Of a stretch of DNA of 64,000 nucleotides, positions 7,692 to 16,474 are shown piece by piece. The translations under genes were made by a program, and so were the position numbers. The DNA is taken from positions 1,172,001 to 1,236,000 of the forward strand of contig NZ_OY776574.1 of assembly GCF_963675815.1 (NCBI RefSeq), read 5' to 3'. The notes under the pieces were generated by a model. It searched no databases, was not told the origin of the DNA, and worked only from the letters and a program-made list of their open reading frames with translations. The stretch's first letter is position 1. The number at the start of each line of letters is the position of its first letter. Source of the stretch: an uncultured Desulfuromusa sp. GTDB taxonomy: Bacteria; Desulfobacterota; Desulfuromonadia; Desulfuromonadales; Geopsychrobacteraceae.

Positions 7692-8204
7692 TTAAGCGTT
7701 GGCCATGATTCCGGCGGCTTTGAGCTTGGCAATCAGCGCGTTCAGATCGGTGACAGCACCGGCGACATCGTTCGCGGTTGAGGCGGCTTGCGCTGCAACC
7801 TGCGGTATAGGCGGCATTTCGATCCAGACGCCATCACTGGCGACTTCGATGCAGACCCCAGCAATGACACCGTTGGTGCCGACGACATCGGCCACGGTTT
7901 CGTCGTCTTCGACAAAGACATAATTCCCTTGGTCAGCAATGTCGACGGCGTTTGTCGTGGAGTTTTTCATCTTGAAAAGCTGGTTGCGCTTGACCAGACA
8001 GGTCAGGTCGCCGTTGCTGCCGGTTGAGTTATCAACGGTTTCATCAGCGACACCGGCGATCGAGACACCAGAGGCGTCGCTGGCCTCAACCAGATAACCG
8101 GAGGCATTAAACGCGACCATTTTCCCGGCCTCGATTGTGGTGGAAGCTGAGACTAATACGCCTATCAGCTTTCCATCCTTAGAGAAGGTGTTTCTTTCAG
8201 ACAT
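7692..8204 (-). CDS. Capsid decoration (cement)-like protein
   Basis: A 170-residue protein with repeated short beta segments (DGKLIGVLVSASTTIEAGKMVAFNASGYLVEASDASGVSIAGVADETVDN), the pattern of DUF2190-type or related capsid-stabilising proteins. It lies between the protease/scaffold and the major capsid genes, the normal place for a decoration protein. A C-terminal Ala-rich helix is added (AAQAASTANDVAGAVTDLNAL). Confidence 0.68.
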   Translation of the reverse strand: MSERNTFSKDGKLIGVLVSASTTIEAGKMVAFNASGYLVEASDASGVSIAGVADETVDNSTGSNGDLTCLVKRNQLFKMKNSTTNAVDIADQGNYVFVEDDETVADVVGTNGVIAGVCIEVASDGVWIEMPPIPQVAAQAASTANDVAGAVTDLNALIAKLKAAGIMANA

Positions 8205-8240
8205 AATGACTCTCCTTTTACAAAGGGGTTAATGGCGGGT

Positions 8241-8732
8241 TTAAGCGCCGTACTTTTTCAGATCGTCTTCGCTGTTACCAAACATGGCGGCAATCTGCTT
8301 TTGTTCGGCATTGAGGGCTTTTCCCTCTGGCAAATCTTTACCGTCCAGGTTGCTGGGATCAGCAATAACCGGAGCCGACTCGAGGAACTTCTTGAACTGG
8401 GTTAGACCGTCGTCAGTCCGGCACATGGCGGTGTAAAAGTCTTTACTGGCCGGGGCGATTTTCCCCGCCTTGAGAGCTGCGTCGACTTCGCTATTGATTG
8501 ATTCTTCAAGCTGCTCTTTTGCAGCGTCGGCCAATTTCTTTTCAGAATTGGAGGCACGCTCAAGCACCTGATCGTAATCAGCGCGAGGGACAAACTTTTG
8601 CAGATCGGGTGTGCTCTCGCGGTTCATGGCGGTTTTCAGGTCGCCCTGAAGTTTCTGGATAGCGTTCATAGCCGCTTCCTGGGTTGCGTCCTCGGACAAC
8701 CCGAGGAGTTTTAGCAATGCTTTTAAATCCAT
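8241..8732 (-). CDS. Nested scaffold protein from an internal start (Mu Z-like)
   Basis: Inside the protease gene and in the same frame, the minus strand reads AAAAGGAGAACATTATGG, an excellent Shine-Dalgarno sequence 6 bases before ATG at 8732. The product would be 163 residues beginning MDLKALLKLLGLSED, helical and charged, equal to the scaffold half of the larger protein. Mu uses the same nested arrangement (I and Z). Confidence 0.7.
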   Translation of the reverse strand: MDLKALLKLLGLSEDATQEAAMNAIQKLQGDLKTAMNRESTPDLQKFVPRADYDQVLERASNSEKKLADAAKEQLEESINSEVDAALKAGKIAPASKDFYTAMCRTDDGLTQFKKFLESAPVIADPSNLDGKDLPEGKALNAEQKQIAAMFGNSEDDLKKYGA

Positions 8733-9284
8733 AATGTTCTCCTTTTGTTGATGGTTTAAAGCTGGGACAAACAGGTTTGGTCTATTGGTCAGCCCGACGC
8801 TGCTGATCCCGACGATCTGCATCGTGTCTTTTTCATAAAGGATGACCGGGCTGATATAGCGGTATGATTTTTCAGATACTAACTTTTCCCCCTCCGGAGT
8901 CCAGGAATTGACAGCAGCGGTCACAGCACCGTTTTCATCCAGAGCAAAGTCACTCAACCAAGCGGCAGCTGGAGCTTGCTCTCCTGCTGGGGCTTTTATT
9001 TCTGTTGAATGTTCAAAATCAAGGACCAGATCTCTATTTGCAGCGGCAAGATAATCAATTATTTTTTGCGGATTGTCGTTTTTCCAGCAGCGCCCGTCGC
9101 GACCTTCGATGATGGCTCCTGCGGGAATCAATACGATCCGTTTCGGTAACACACCAGCTTCACCTGCCAATTCAACGTTTAGAGCTATACATTCACAGTT
9201 TTCAGGCACAGCTGAATTGAGAGCCTTTACCAGAGATTCAAGATGCTCTTTTCTATGTCCGATGATTCCAATCTTTACTTTCAT
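8241..9284 (-). CDS. Phage capsid maturation protease with C-terminal scaffold domain (Mu gpI-like)
   Basis: A 347-residue protein. Residues 1-180 match the Mu I protein family (VLIPAGAIIEGRDGRCW, DLVLDFEHSTEIKAPAGEQAPAAAWLSDF, YISPVILYEKDTMQIVGISSVGLTNRP), a prohead protease. Residues 185-347 are a helical, charged scaffold domain. The same frame carries a strong internal ribosome site and start at 8732, so this gene probably makes both protease-scaffold and scaffold alone, as Mu I/Z does. It lies upstream of decoration and capsid genes. Confidence 0.87.
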   Translation of the reverse strand: MKVKIGIIGHRKEHLESLVKALNSAVPENCECIALNVELAGEAGVLPKRIVLIPAGAIIEGRDGRCWKNDNPQKIIDYLAAANRDLVLDFEHSTEIKAPAGEQAPAAAWLSDFALDENGAVTAAVNSWTPEGEKLVSEKSYRYISPVILYEKDTMQIVGISSVGLTNRPNLFVPALNHQQKENIMDLKALLKLLGLSEDATQEAAMNAIQKLQGDLKTAMNRESTPDLQKFVPRADYDQVLERASNSEKKLADAAKEQLEESINSEVDAALKAGKIAPASKDFYTAMCRTDDGLTQFKKFLESAPVIADPSNLDGKDLPEGKALNAEQKQIAAMFGNSEDDLKKYGA

Positions 9285-9381
9285 GCTTAACCCTTTCTCA
9301 AAACCATGTTTAAACCCTTTTAAAATCGCCTGTATTTGACAAACTCTTTTTTTAGCTACCTTTGCCCGTTTGATGTTGAGA

Positions 9382-9906
9382 TCATTCCTTCAGGGCGGTT
9401 TCCAGGTGGTTGCGTAATTCTGCTAAAATCTCCTGCCGGTCTCCTGGACCGATCCCCAGAAACGGACGAGCTGGAATGGTTACTTTTTTCCCTCTCCCTG
9501 CCTTGCCTCCAAACTGATGGAGTGCTGCGTAGACCTTGCCGCTGCCAATGGCCACCGATGTGCGGGACGCGCTGTAGTGGATCGAGTTGCGCAGCTCGTG
9601 GCTGTCGGTCAGTATCTTGCGACCCGCCAGATACTTGGAAAATGCTGCTGTCAACGATCCGGACTTTGTGTGGGTGGCCTTTTTCTTGCCGATCGAATAG
9701 CCCAGGTGATAGCTGAGCACCTTGAGCGGCTTCCAGGGAGTCCCGTCCGGTTCATGCTCGCCCCGGAAATTCTCCTCGGTGCTGCGCAACAGGTGTTCGC
9801 CGATGGCTTTCATCGCCGGAGTCAGATCGCCGGTGGCTTTTAAGGCGCGGTTCAGCGCCTGTTGCACCTGATCATCTTCGATTCTGACGCTGAAACTTTC
9901 GGCCAC
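9382..9906 (-). CDS. Phage virion morphogenesis protein (Mu gpG-like)
   Basis: A 174-residue protein typical of the phage virion morphogenesis family: N-terminal FSVRIEDDQVQQALNRALKATGDLTPAMKAIGEHLLRSTEENF, the central DGTPWKPL and the C-terminal HQFGGKAGRGKKVTIPARPFLGI. It is proposed to complete heads or tails. It lies between the MuF-like gene and the protease gene, as in Mu (G, gene 31). Confidence 0.88.
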   Translation of the reverse strand: MAESFSVRIEDDQVQQALNRALKATGDLTPAMKAIGEHLLRSTEENFRGEHEPDGTPWKPLKVLSYHLGYSIGKKKATHTKSGSLTAAFSKYLAGRKILTDSHELRNSIHYSASRTSVAIGSGKVYAALHQFGGKAGRGKKVTIPARPFLGIGPGDRQEILAELRNHLETALKE

Positions 9907-9989
9907 TTGATTAAATCTCCTGTTTTGCTATAATGACAGTGCAGGCGCTGGTTGAGCCGAAGCCTCTTTAACCAGTTAGCCGAGCGACG

Positions 9990-10007
9990 CAGGCTGCACG
10001 GAGCCTG
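9990..10007 (-). other. Short hairpin between MuF-like and morphogenesis genes
   Basis: CAGGCT (9990-9995) pairs with AGCCTG (10002-10007); an outer pair CTGGTT (9948-9953) and AACCAG (9970-9975) lies just downstream on the minus strand. The 110-base gap has no ORF. No U-run follows, so it is not a convincing terminator. Confidence 0.3.
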
Positions 10008-10016
10008 TAGTCTCGT

Positions 10017-11210
10017 TTATTCCCTCCCAAAGACCAGACGGCCTTTGCGGAGGTTTTTTAATGCTGTTTTGCTGCCTCGGAAAAATGTCATCCCAACCCA
10101 GTAACCCCCTTGAATATCGGCCACCAAGCCAATAGACTGGGTCTTGTCCAGCTTGATCAACTTGACATAGCGTCTCCGCAAAGCCACCCGACCAGAGACT
10201 TCACTACGTGCAAAGTTGATCCAAATTTCAGCCGGGTTTTCTATCAGCTCCGGTATCAGCGGGAAAAACTCCTCGCGTTTATCAAAGCGCCCACCCTCAA
10301 CCATGTGATCAACCAGAGCCTGGGTGATGCGCACTTTTTCACCGGCGGGATCCGTCAGGTTGACAGCATCTCCCCCGACGGAGTCACGTAAAGCTTGCCG
10401 TAGGGCTGCTTCGTCACCAACGGGGACGGGTCTGATCCGTTCCGCTTGTGCGGCATCGATCGGCACAGCACCCCGACCATATTTCTCCGGCCCCCAGGGA
10501 ATCAGATCTGTCCACGGGCCTTGATCTTCCATCAACCGTAATTGGTGGCTCCGTCCCCAGGCGGCCTGGCCAACGTTGTAATCCCACCCTTTGTCAATTC
10601 CCACAGGTGCGCCGGTTTTGGAATCGATCTCAATAGCTGGCGCTTTGTCCGGCCCGGTCTTGCCCATGCGTTCCAGATCCCGCTCACTCACTGAGAACAC
10701 TTTGCACTTGCAGCCCCAGCCGTTCGGGGTGTAGTGGGTCTGCCACCAGGGATCGTCAGCGGGGAGAATCGTTCCATCCCACGCCAGATGAGGCAAGCGC
10801 GGATGCAGACTGTCGCCGTGGCGGTATTCCAGGTACGGTCTCAATTTCAACAGCTCGGGATCGGTCAGTTGCTTCCAGCGACCGGCCATGTAAGCGGTGC
10901 GGATGTTGGTGCTGTAAATGACGTTGCTGCGCCAATTGCGGCCACCGTTGTAGCTCCAGCCGTGTTTAGCGACGATAATGTCGAAGTCTTTGCGGAACGT
11001 TTCCAGCGTGGTGCCTTCGCTGATCGCTTTATCAACCGCAGATCGAAAGTCGGTCAGAAGATCGTCGCGCATGGCCCCGGCAACCATGAACCCCCGTGCG
11101 TGCTGGTCTTTCCAGAGGTCGGCCCATGTCGATGTGGGGACATTAACCTTGCCCCGAAAAAACTCGACCGCCTCGGTAAAAGGCTGTTTAAATGCCAGTT
11201 CAGCCGCCAT
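10017..11210 (-). CDS. Mu F-like minor head protein fused to a C-terminal nuclease-like domain
   Basis: A 397-residue protein. Residues about 1-210 are the phage Mu protein F / SPP1 gp7 head morphogenesis domain (NVIYSTNIRTAYMAGRWKQL, and the conserved WWQTHYTPNGWGCKCKV with two Cys). Residues about 290-397 (VRITQALVDHMVEGGRFDKREEFFPLIPELIENPAEIW, then LRRRYVKLIK and GYWVGMTFF) look like the phage barnase-EndoU-colicin-RelE-type (PBECR) nuclease domains often attached to MuF proteins. If active, the domain could be delivered with the DNA. Overlaps the portal gene by 11 bases. Confidence 0.85.
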   Translation of the reverse strand: MAAELAFKQPFTEAVEFFRGKVNVPTSTWADLWKDQHARGFMVAGAMRDDLLTDFRSAVDKAISEGTTLETFRKDFDIIVAKHGWSYNGGRNWRSNVIYSTNIRTAYMAGRWKQLTDPELLKLRPYLEYRHGDSLHPRLPHLAWDGTILPADDPWWQTHYTPNGWGCKCKVFSVSERDLERMGKTGPDKAPAIEIDSKTGAPVGIDKGWDYNVGQAAWGRSHQLRLMEDQGPWTDLIPWGPEKYGRGAVPIDAAQAERIRPVPVGDEAALRQALRDSVGGDAVNLTDPAGEKVRITQALVDHMVEGGRFDKREEFFPLIPELIENPAEIWINFARSEVSGRVALRRRYVKLIKLDKTQSIGLVADIQGGYWVGMTFFRGSKTALKNLRKGRLVFGRE

Positions 11211-12801
11211 TCACACCCTCCTGTCTGGCTTCATCGCGTCCGGCCAGATCGCCGAGCAGTAAGGCTTTGGCGATCAGATCTCCAAGCTGTGCCGGGTCCA
11301 GATCTGCATTGAGATCGATCAGCTGATCGCGGAAATCCTCCAGGCTAGCGGACTCGCCGAGCAACGTGCGGATCTGCGCAATCATGTCATCGACTGTCGG
11401 CTGTGCTCCCTGGCTGAGCTTTGCGGCAATAATATCGGCAGTGTCGGGCTGCGGCTGCTGTTCGGCGTTAAGCGCTCGCTGCTGATTTGTCGCCGCAGCC
11501 GGAACGGCGGAATCTGCAATTTCAGATTTCTGATTTGATATCTTCCCCGCAGGGACAGTCAGCAGATCTTCCGGCTTGGCGTCTTCGGCGGGTTCAGCAA
11601 TGCCGATTTTGTCGCGTACCACGGACTGCTCAACCCGCAAACCCAACGGCACCAGAGTTCCCAAAGCTTCCACCAGGGCGGCAATATCTTCGGCATCGGC
11701 CTGGGCGATGGATACAGTGGGATATTCTTCTTGCGGGCCCCAATTGAGATCGATGTAGACTTTGACCAAATCACGATTGATCGTGTCACTAAGCTGTTCG
11801 GCATCGTCATCGCGGATATCGTCACGCACTTCGCCTTGCAGCTCTTCGTTGCCGAGCTTTCCGGGAGTGCCGGAGCTGGATGCGGTTTGTCCGAGAATCC
11901 CCTTGCTGACCTGATCGTCCAGGTAGTTGGCCAGGGTGACAAAAAAGTCGGCACTGCTGCCTTTGTTTCCGGCTTCGACAAGTTCGATCTGCATACTCTC
12001 AGGGAAGACAGCGGCGGCATCGATCCCCAGGTTGGCGACGGCCATCTTCAGGATAGCGATATCGTCTTTACTGGCGTTGCTGCCGTATTTCCCCATACGC
12101 AGGGGCATGCCAAAGACTTCGGCAAAGGCCAGCCAGTCTTTGACGGTGTAGCCTTTGCACATGTAGGCCCAGGCAGCGAGTCGGGCCAGACCACCACGGA
12201 TCGGGATGCCGCTTTTGATTTTTGGCACATGGGTGATGAACTTGAATGGAGCGAGAGCTAATCCATCGAAGCTGTCGGCTTCATCACGTAGCCGGATTTC
12301 AGTTCTGGCGATCCGCTCGAACTGGAAAAAGTGCGGATCGCGCCAGCGATATTCTTTGGGTTTCCACTGGCTTCCGGAACGATCCCACATGATTTCTGCG
12401 ACGGAGTAACCTTTACCAAGTCCATCGAGCAGGTCTTTAAGCAGCATGCGGAAACCTGGCTTGCGGACAAGTTTGCTGACTTCATCAGCCAGCTTTTTGT
12501 CATGGTCGCTGTCGGTCGCAGATTCGACGTTGATGGGCAGACGGCTGACGGCCAGCTTGCGCTTGGAGAGTTCGCTGCCATAATGGAGATCGCGCTCTTC
12601 CATCTCTTCAGCCAGGGTCAAAAAGGCATCGTGATCGCCCTGGGCGGCATCCATAAGCAGACCCGCCAGACCGACGGGCGTGAGACCGCTGGCCACGCTG
12701 CTGTCCCATAAGGTGCGGATTCCGGCCAGAGTTGGTGCGGCGATTTCTTTGGTCAGTTCGCCGGTTTTGATCGGACGTCCATATTGATCAACAAGTGCCA
12801 T
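11200..12801 (-). CDS. Phage portal protein, Mu gp29-like (DUF935)
   Basis: A 533-residue protein of the DUF935 portal family: N-terminal MALVDQYGRPIKTGELTKEIAAPTL, the conserved EMEERDLHYGSELSKRKLAVSRLP, GKGYSVAEIMWDRSG and AEVFGMPLRMGKYG. It forms the dodecameric ring at the head vertex. Starts one base before the terminase stop in a tight junction and is followed by the MuF-like gene, exactly as in Mu. Confidence 0.93.
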   Translation of the reverse strand: MALVDQYGRPIKTGELTKEIAAPTLAGIRTLWDSSVASGLTPVGLAGLLMDAAQGDHDAFLTLAEEMEERDLHYGSELSKRKLAVSRLPINVESATDSDHDKKLADEVSKLVRKPGFRMLLKDLLDGLGKGYSVAEIMWDRSGSQWKPKEYRWRDPHFFQFERIARTEIRLRDEADSFDGLALAPFKFITHVPKIKSGIPIRGGLARLAAWAYMCKGYTVKDWLAFAEVFGMPLRMGKYGSNASKDDIAILKMAVANLGIDAAAVFPESMQIELVEAGNKGSSADFFVTLANYLDDQVSKGILGQTASSSGTPGKLGNEELQGEVRDDIRDDDAEQLSDTINRDLVKVYIDLNWGPQEEYPTVSIAQADAEDIAALVEALGTLVPLGLRVEQSVVRDKIGIAEPAEDAKPEDLLTVPAGKISNQKSEIADSAVPAAATNQQRALNAEQQPQPDTADIIAAKLSQGAQPTVDDMIAQIRTLLGESASLEDFRDQLIDLNADLDPAQLGDLIAKALLLGDLAGRDEARQEGVNGG

Positions 12802-14460
12802 TTACCAGAGTCCCTTTCCTGCGCCGAGTCCGGCGGTGACCCGCACCGGGCGAGTTGTGTTGTCATTGTTTTTGGTGCGACGGCCGAGACCTTCGTAGGC
12901 GTATTCGGCCGGATCCTGTTTACTGGCAAACCACATCAGAGCAAGGGCGATGGCGCTGTCGCCGTGGCGCTTGAGCTTGGAGTCCTTGGTATCGACCTCT
13001 TTGTATTTCGGCAACTTGATAATGCCGTCAATCCGCTCCAGGGCGCGGACGTCGTTGAGAACGTCTTTGTCGCTGGGGACATCGAGTAAGCGATCGCGCC
13101 AAGCGTCTTCGAAGCTGCCCATGTTGTCTCGGTACCAAGCATCGTTGAGAGAAACCTGGTGAATAACGTTGTGTCCATAGCGATCGGCGGTGTACTCGGC
13201 GATGGTCTGGCCGTTACCGGTGGCGTCCATGGCTCCACAGCGGAAGCGCGGCAGGCAGTCGATCATGCGCCAGAGAATCTGTTCTTGCTGCCGGGTCGGG
13301 ACGTTGTGCATCTCGATCAGAAACGGCACCTTACGGATTAGGGCCTGCTGGATGAAGCCAGGCGCGGCGACGGCAAAGTCGACATGCCGAGCGTAGTCAC
13401 TGCCGAAGACATGCTCATAGTCCGGATCGAGGGTATCGAGCAGCCAGTTGAGATTCTGACGAATCCAGTCTTCGGCCCAGTGACGGCGCACGTGATCGGG
13501 CTGCAGGACGAACTCTTTTTCGAGCGCCAGGCGCAGGATCTGCCGGGGCTCATGCATGCACTGCTCAACATAGATACTGGGAATGGCGACGCCGCTGCCT
13601 TCACGCGGGATAGCGTCGAGTTCTTCCTTCATAGCAGCTTTGTTTGTGCCGTAGCTGCTCCTGATCTTGTCGTACCAGGCTTGCTTGGCTTCTGGAGACG
13701 GGGTCCAGCCACGCACAAGGCAAACCCGCTCATAAAGGCCATTATTGACGGCGTCATCAAAGGTGATACGCATGATGTTGAACGGCTGCAGTCCGGCCCG
13801 GCTGTCTTTGATCAGCTGGTTAAAGGGGCTTCTATCGGTATTGTGGGTGCTGATAATGCGGATCTTGCCGCCCCAGATCAGCAGCGCCAAGGCCGAATCG
13901 ATAACCGCCTGGACGTTCTTGTGAAACGCAGCCTCATCGATATTGACGATACCCTGCAGTCCGCGAATGTTGGCCGGGTTGCTCGACAATGCAACCACCT
14001 GAAAGCTGGAGGCAAAGCGGATGCGATAGGCGGTGATATCGCGGGTGGTCACTTCGTTACCGACGGCGTCATAAACCTGGTCTTTAAACATAAAGACCTC
14101 TATGCCGTTCCAGTTCTCTGCCATGGCGCAAGCCATAACCCTGGCGAAGTGGGCGCAGTAGCCAACAAATTCAAGACCCTTATCCTTGGTGTCTCCGACA
14201 TAGTAAATGTCATCGCCACCGGCTTCCTTGGAGCTGGAGACAGTGATGGTGTCATCCAGGGCGGTGGCGTAGGTGATGCCTGTTCGGCGACCCTTCTCGG
14301 CAGCACACAGGTCATGCTCATGGATCAACTTGCACCAGTCGACCTGGTGCTGCATCAACACGCCCTCACTGAGCGGATTGATATCAGCCGGAAGAGAGCG
14401 AACACTGTCTGGCAACTCTTCGTCGCTGATTATGCGGATGACATCTCCGGGTTGACTCAT
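12802..14460 (-). CDS. Terminase large subunit, Mu gp28-like
   Basis: A 552-residue packaging motor. The ATPase half has the gp28-type variant Walker A region (AAEKGRRTGITYATALDD) and a Walker B segment (GIVNIDEAAFH, near residue 180). The C-terminal half carries the nuclease domain, with an acidic cluster at FGSDYARHVDFAV and GAMDATGNG. It cuts and packages phage DNA by headful packaging together with the DUF3486 small subunit upstream, which it overlaps by four bases. Confidence 0.92.
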   Translation of the reverse strand: MSQPGDVIRIISDEELPDSVRSLPADINPLSEGVLMQHQVDWCKLIHEHDLCAAEKGRRTGITYATALDDTITVSSSKEAGGDDIYYVGDTKDKGLEFVGYCAHFARVMACAMAENWNGIEVFMFKDQVYDAVGNEVTTRDITAYRIRFASSFQVVALSSNPANIRGLQGIVNIDEAAFHKNVQAVIDSALALLIWGGKIRIISTHNTDRSPFNQLIKDSRAGLQPFNIMRITFDDAVNNGLYERVCLVRGWTPSPEAKQAWYDKIRSSYGTNKAAMKEELDAIPREGSGVAIPSIYVEQCMHEPRQILRLALEKEFVLQPDHVRRHWAEDWIRQNLNWLLDTLDPDYEHVFGSDYARHVDFAVAAPGFIQQALIRKVPFLIEMHNVPTRQQEQILWRMIDCLPRFRCGAMDATGNGQTIAEYTADRYGHNVIHQVSLNDAWYRDNMGSFEDAWRDRLLDVPSDKDVLNDVRALERIDGIIKLPKYKEVDTKDSKLKRHGDSAIALALMWFASKQDPAEYAYEGLGRRTKNNDNTTRPVRVTAGLGAGKGLW

Positions 14461-15026
14461 TTGATCCCCAATACCTGCTCACGCCAGAATTGTGCGTCTT
14501 CTTTGGTTAAGCCACGCTGGATGGCTGTATCTGCTACTGTTTCGGCGGCATCCTGCAACGCCTGCTGCCGGATCTCCCGTTCTCGCTCAACATTCAGATT
14601 CGCGGCTTTTTCCAACCGCATGGTAGTGAGAGCCAAGTCTTTGAGCATCCCGGCCACGGCGGGCATATTCTCAACATCTTCCAGATCCAGATCGGAGGCT
14701 TTTAACGACAGATCAAAGCTAAGGCTACGCAGGATCTCGTTCACCAGGTTGCCTATTTTCCCTTGTGGAGCTGCCCCGAGCTTGTTGATCCACATGTCTG
14801 CCACTTCACGGGACTGCTGCAGTTTTGCTCCAACTTCGCGCATTTTCATGTCGTAACGATTGACGGCTGATTTACTCAGTCGTTCCGGGTGGTCCATCTC
14901 TTCCAGGATCTGGTTGATCCGGAGCACGGCATCCTTTTGCGTCACCTTGCGGTCACGCAGTAACTCATTGAGCTGGTCGCGCACTTCGTCCGGAAGCAGA
15001 TCAATGCTGGATTGCTGATGACCCAT
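14457..15026 (-). CDS. Terminase small subunit, Mu gp27-like (DUF3486)
   Basis: A 189-residue, helix-rich protein: MGHQQSSIDLLPDEVRDQLNELLRDRKVTQKDAVLRINQIL followed by a helix-turn-helix-like region and long helices. This is the DUF3486 pattern, the small terminase that recognises packaging DNA in Mu relatives. Its ATG overlaps the stop of a 26-residue ORF (TGATG) and its end overlaps the large subunit start. Confidence 0.9.
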   Translation of the reverse strand: MGHQQSSIDLLPDEVRDQLNELLRDRKVTQKDAVLRINQILEEMDHPERLSKSAVNRYDMKMREVGAKLQQSREVADMWINKLGAAPQGKIGNLVNEILRSLSFDLSLKASDLDLEDVENMPAVAGMLKDLALTTMRLEKAANLNVEREREIRQQALQDAAETVADTAIQRGLTKEDAQFWREQVLGIK

Positions 15027-15106
15027 CAGTTAACCACCTCAATAAAATTGACAAAAAGAGCGCATAAAAAGATGCCGAACGCATATCCATAACTCAATTT
15101 ATTCAT
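15026..15106 (-). CDS. Possible 26-residue membrane peptide
   Basis: A very short ORF that fills the gap between the gp26-like gene and the small terminase. It reads MNKLSYGYAFGIFLCALFVN and ends FIEVVN: one hydrophobic helix with a Lys near the N-terminus. A purine-rich GGGG lies 9-12 bases upstream, and the stop overlaps the terminase ATG. It may be a real small membrane protein or only a coupling ORF. Confidence 0.4.
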   Translation of the reverse strand: MNKLSYGYAFGIFLCALFVNFIEVVN

Positions 15107-15109
15107 CCG

Positions 15110-15406
15110 CTAGCCCCTGGGCGCTGGGCGCTTTACGCCGGGAACGGTGGCTCTACCTGCGGCAACATCGGCACCACGACCGGTCAATTTAGCGACCATG
15201 TAATCACCGACGGTTTCGACATTGACCAGGTCCTGCTCGGCCAGCCAGCTGATCAGGTTGCGCACCTGGTCACGGCTGATGGTGTGACCGAAGGCAGCTA
15301 AAATGCTCTGCAGCACGCTTTCGTTGTGGCTGTAACCGGCATCTTCAGACAGTGCGCGGAGCACAACCAGGCGACGGTCTTCGGCGAGTAATGCGCTGAT
15401 ACTCAT
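15110..15406 (-). CDS. Mu gp26-like small phage protein with winged-helix-like fold
   Basis: A 98-residue protein MSISALLAEDRRLVVLRALSEDAGYSHNESVLQSILAAFGH followed by SRDQVRNLISWLAEQDLVNVE. This is the pattern of the Mu gp26-like (VpaChn25_0724-type) proteins placed just before the terminase genes and often labelled as winged-helix or ArsR-like. Function unknown; it is possibly a packaging accessory DNA-binding protein. Confidence 0.75.
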   Translation of the reverse strand: MSISALLAEDRRLVVLRALSEDAGYSHNESVLQSILAAFGHTISRDQVRNLISWLAEQDLVNVETVGDYMVAKLTGRGADVAAGRATVPGVKRPAPRG

Positions 15407-15789
15407 TTATTTTCTCTCCTTAAAAGTTCTTGCAGCACCAGATCCATTTGATTCCTTGTTGCGCTCATTTCTCCCGCCAGATTTTCAACTTTGGCGACCG
15501 CTGAATCCATCCGGGCATGAACGCGGCCAATATCGCTCAGGCTCGGCAACGATTTAAACTCGGCCTCAATGGTTGCTATTCTTGTGGTTGTTGGGCAGGC
15601 CGGGACATGTTCTTTGATCAACTCTTTGGCCTTGATTTCGTCAATTTTCTTGGCATTTGACTCTTCTAAGTCACCGACCCGTTTATTGTTCGCCTGATTT
15701 TTTCGACTCACAGCCATCCAGATCACAACGATGATGTTAAAAACACCCTGCCCAACTGCCAGCCAAAATCCTGCTGCGCGATAATCCAT
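15403..15789 (-). CDS. Mu gp25-like membrane protein (DUF2730)
   Basis: A 128-residue protein with one N-terminal membrane helix (residues 8-28, FWLAVGQGVFNIIVVIWMAV) and a long coiled coil afterwards (RVGDLEESNAKKIDEIKAKELIKEH to the C-terminus). This matches the DUF2730 family. It is in the lysis/packaging neighbourhood and may be spanin-like or an accessory lysis protein, but that is inference. Confidence 0.75.
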   Translation of the reverse strand: MDYRAAGFWLAVGQGVFNIIVVIWMAVSRKNQANNKRVGDLEESNAKKIDEIKAKELIKEHVPACPTTTRIATIEAEFKSLPSLSDIGRVHARMDSAVAKVENLAGEMSATRNQMDLVLQELLRRENK

Positions 15790-16025
15790 TAAATTGTTCT
15801 CCAGTGGCTGAGGAGTTCTTTTTGCTCTTGTTCTTGTTCCTGCTGGCAGCTCACGCAGAGCTTGCAGCCCTTCTGAGCTTTACGTCTCCCTTCCGGGATC
15901 GGCTCTTCGCAGTTCTCGCAAAACCTGTTTGAGATCCCGGTCGAATTGTTTTGTTGCGCCTGGGCCAACATGTCAGCTTGAAACTGATCATTGATAACCT
16001 GGGCGCGGTCTGCATCATCGGCCAT
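15789..16025 (-). CDS. TraR/DksA-family C4 zinc-finger protein
   Basis: A 78-residue protein with the DksA/TraR signature: an N-terminal helix (MADDADRAQVINDQFQADMLAQ) and a four-Cys zinc finger CENC-x17-CVSC. Short TraR-type members bind in the RNA polymerase secondary channel and mimic ppGpp/DksA effects. In Mu relatives a TraR-like gene is normal at this site. Overlaps both neighbours by one base. Confidence 0.88.
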   Translation of the reverse strand: MADDADRAQVINDQFQADMLAQAQQNNSTGISNRFCENCEEPIPEGRRKAQKGCKLCVSCQQEQEQEQKELLSHWRTI

Positions 16026-16474
16026 TACCTGCCTGCCACCCCCAACCGGGCAGCGGCTGAAGCCCGGACGATTTCAATCACCTGGCGCACAACAACCAGA
16101 CGTTGAGCTCCATCACTGATCCCTTCGGCTTGCAACTGTCTGACAATTTGCGCCCGGACCAGGGCGACCAGATCAAAAAATGATTGACGCTCAGCGGGGA
16201 GCAGGTCCAACTTGTCGACTTCTGCTGCCACCGCCCCATCCAAACCAGAGAGCAAAACAGAGTTGTTGTCGATGCGGGAGAGGATGGCAGTAGAGACGGC
16301 ATAGGCTGGGGTGACAGCTTCCGGCCTCATGGTCATAGCAACACCAACGGCGGACTGAATCAGCGCCGCTTCGACCTGATCGACATTGCCGTCGATCTTG
16401 ATCAGGGCGTTGGGGCCGGTGCAGCCAGCCAGAGCAATAGCGGCAAAAAGCAGAAACACGATAAAAAGCTTCAT
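16025..16474 (-). CDS. Phage lipoprotein
   Basis: A 149-residue protein with a lipoprotein signal: Lys at position 2, a hydrophobic core and LAGC as lipobox (Cys 18). The mature part is helical and Ala/Val-rich with no recognised family. Lying in the lysis region, it might be an outer spanin-like or cell-envelope exclusion protein; neither can be shown here. Confidence 0.7.
   Translation of the reverse strand: MKLFIVFLLFAAIALAGCTGPNALIKIDGNVDQVEAALIQSAVGVAMTMRPEAVTPAYAVSTAILSRIDNNSVLLSGLDGAVAAEVDKLDLLPAERQSFFDLVALVRAQIVRQLQAEGISDGAQRLVVVRQVIEIVRASAAARLGVAGR

Noticed and set aside
9948..10007. Two short dyads as a terminator after the MuF-like gene
   Set aside because: No U-run on the minus strand and only 6-bp stems; listed only as a weak hairpin.
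13384..14856. 490-codon plus-strand ORF opposite the terminase large subunit gene
   Set aside because: Antisense to a well-conserved terminase and small terminase gene with strong family motifs; the plus-strand product has no recognisable domain and no ribosome site.
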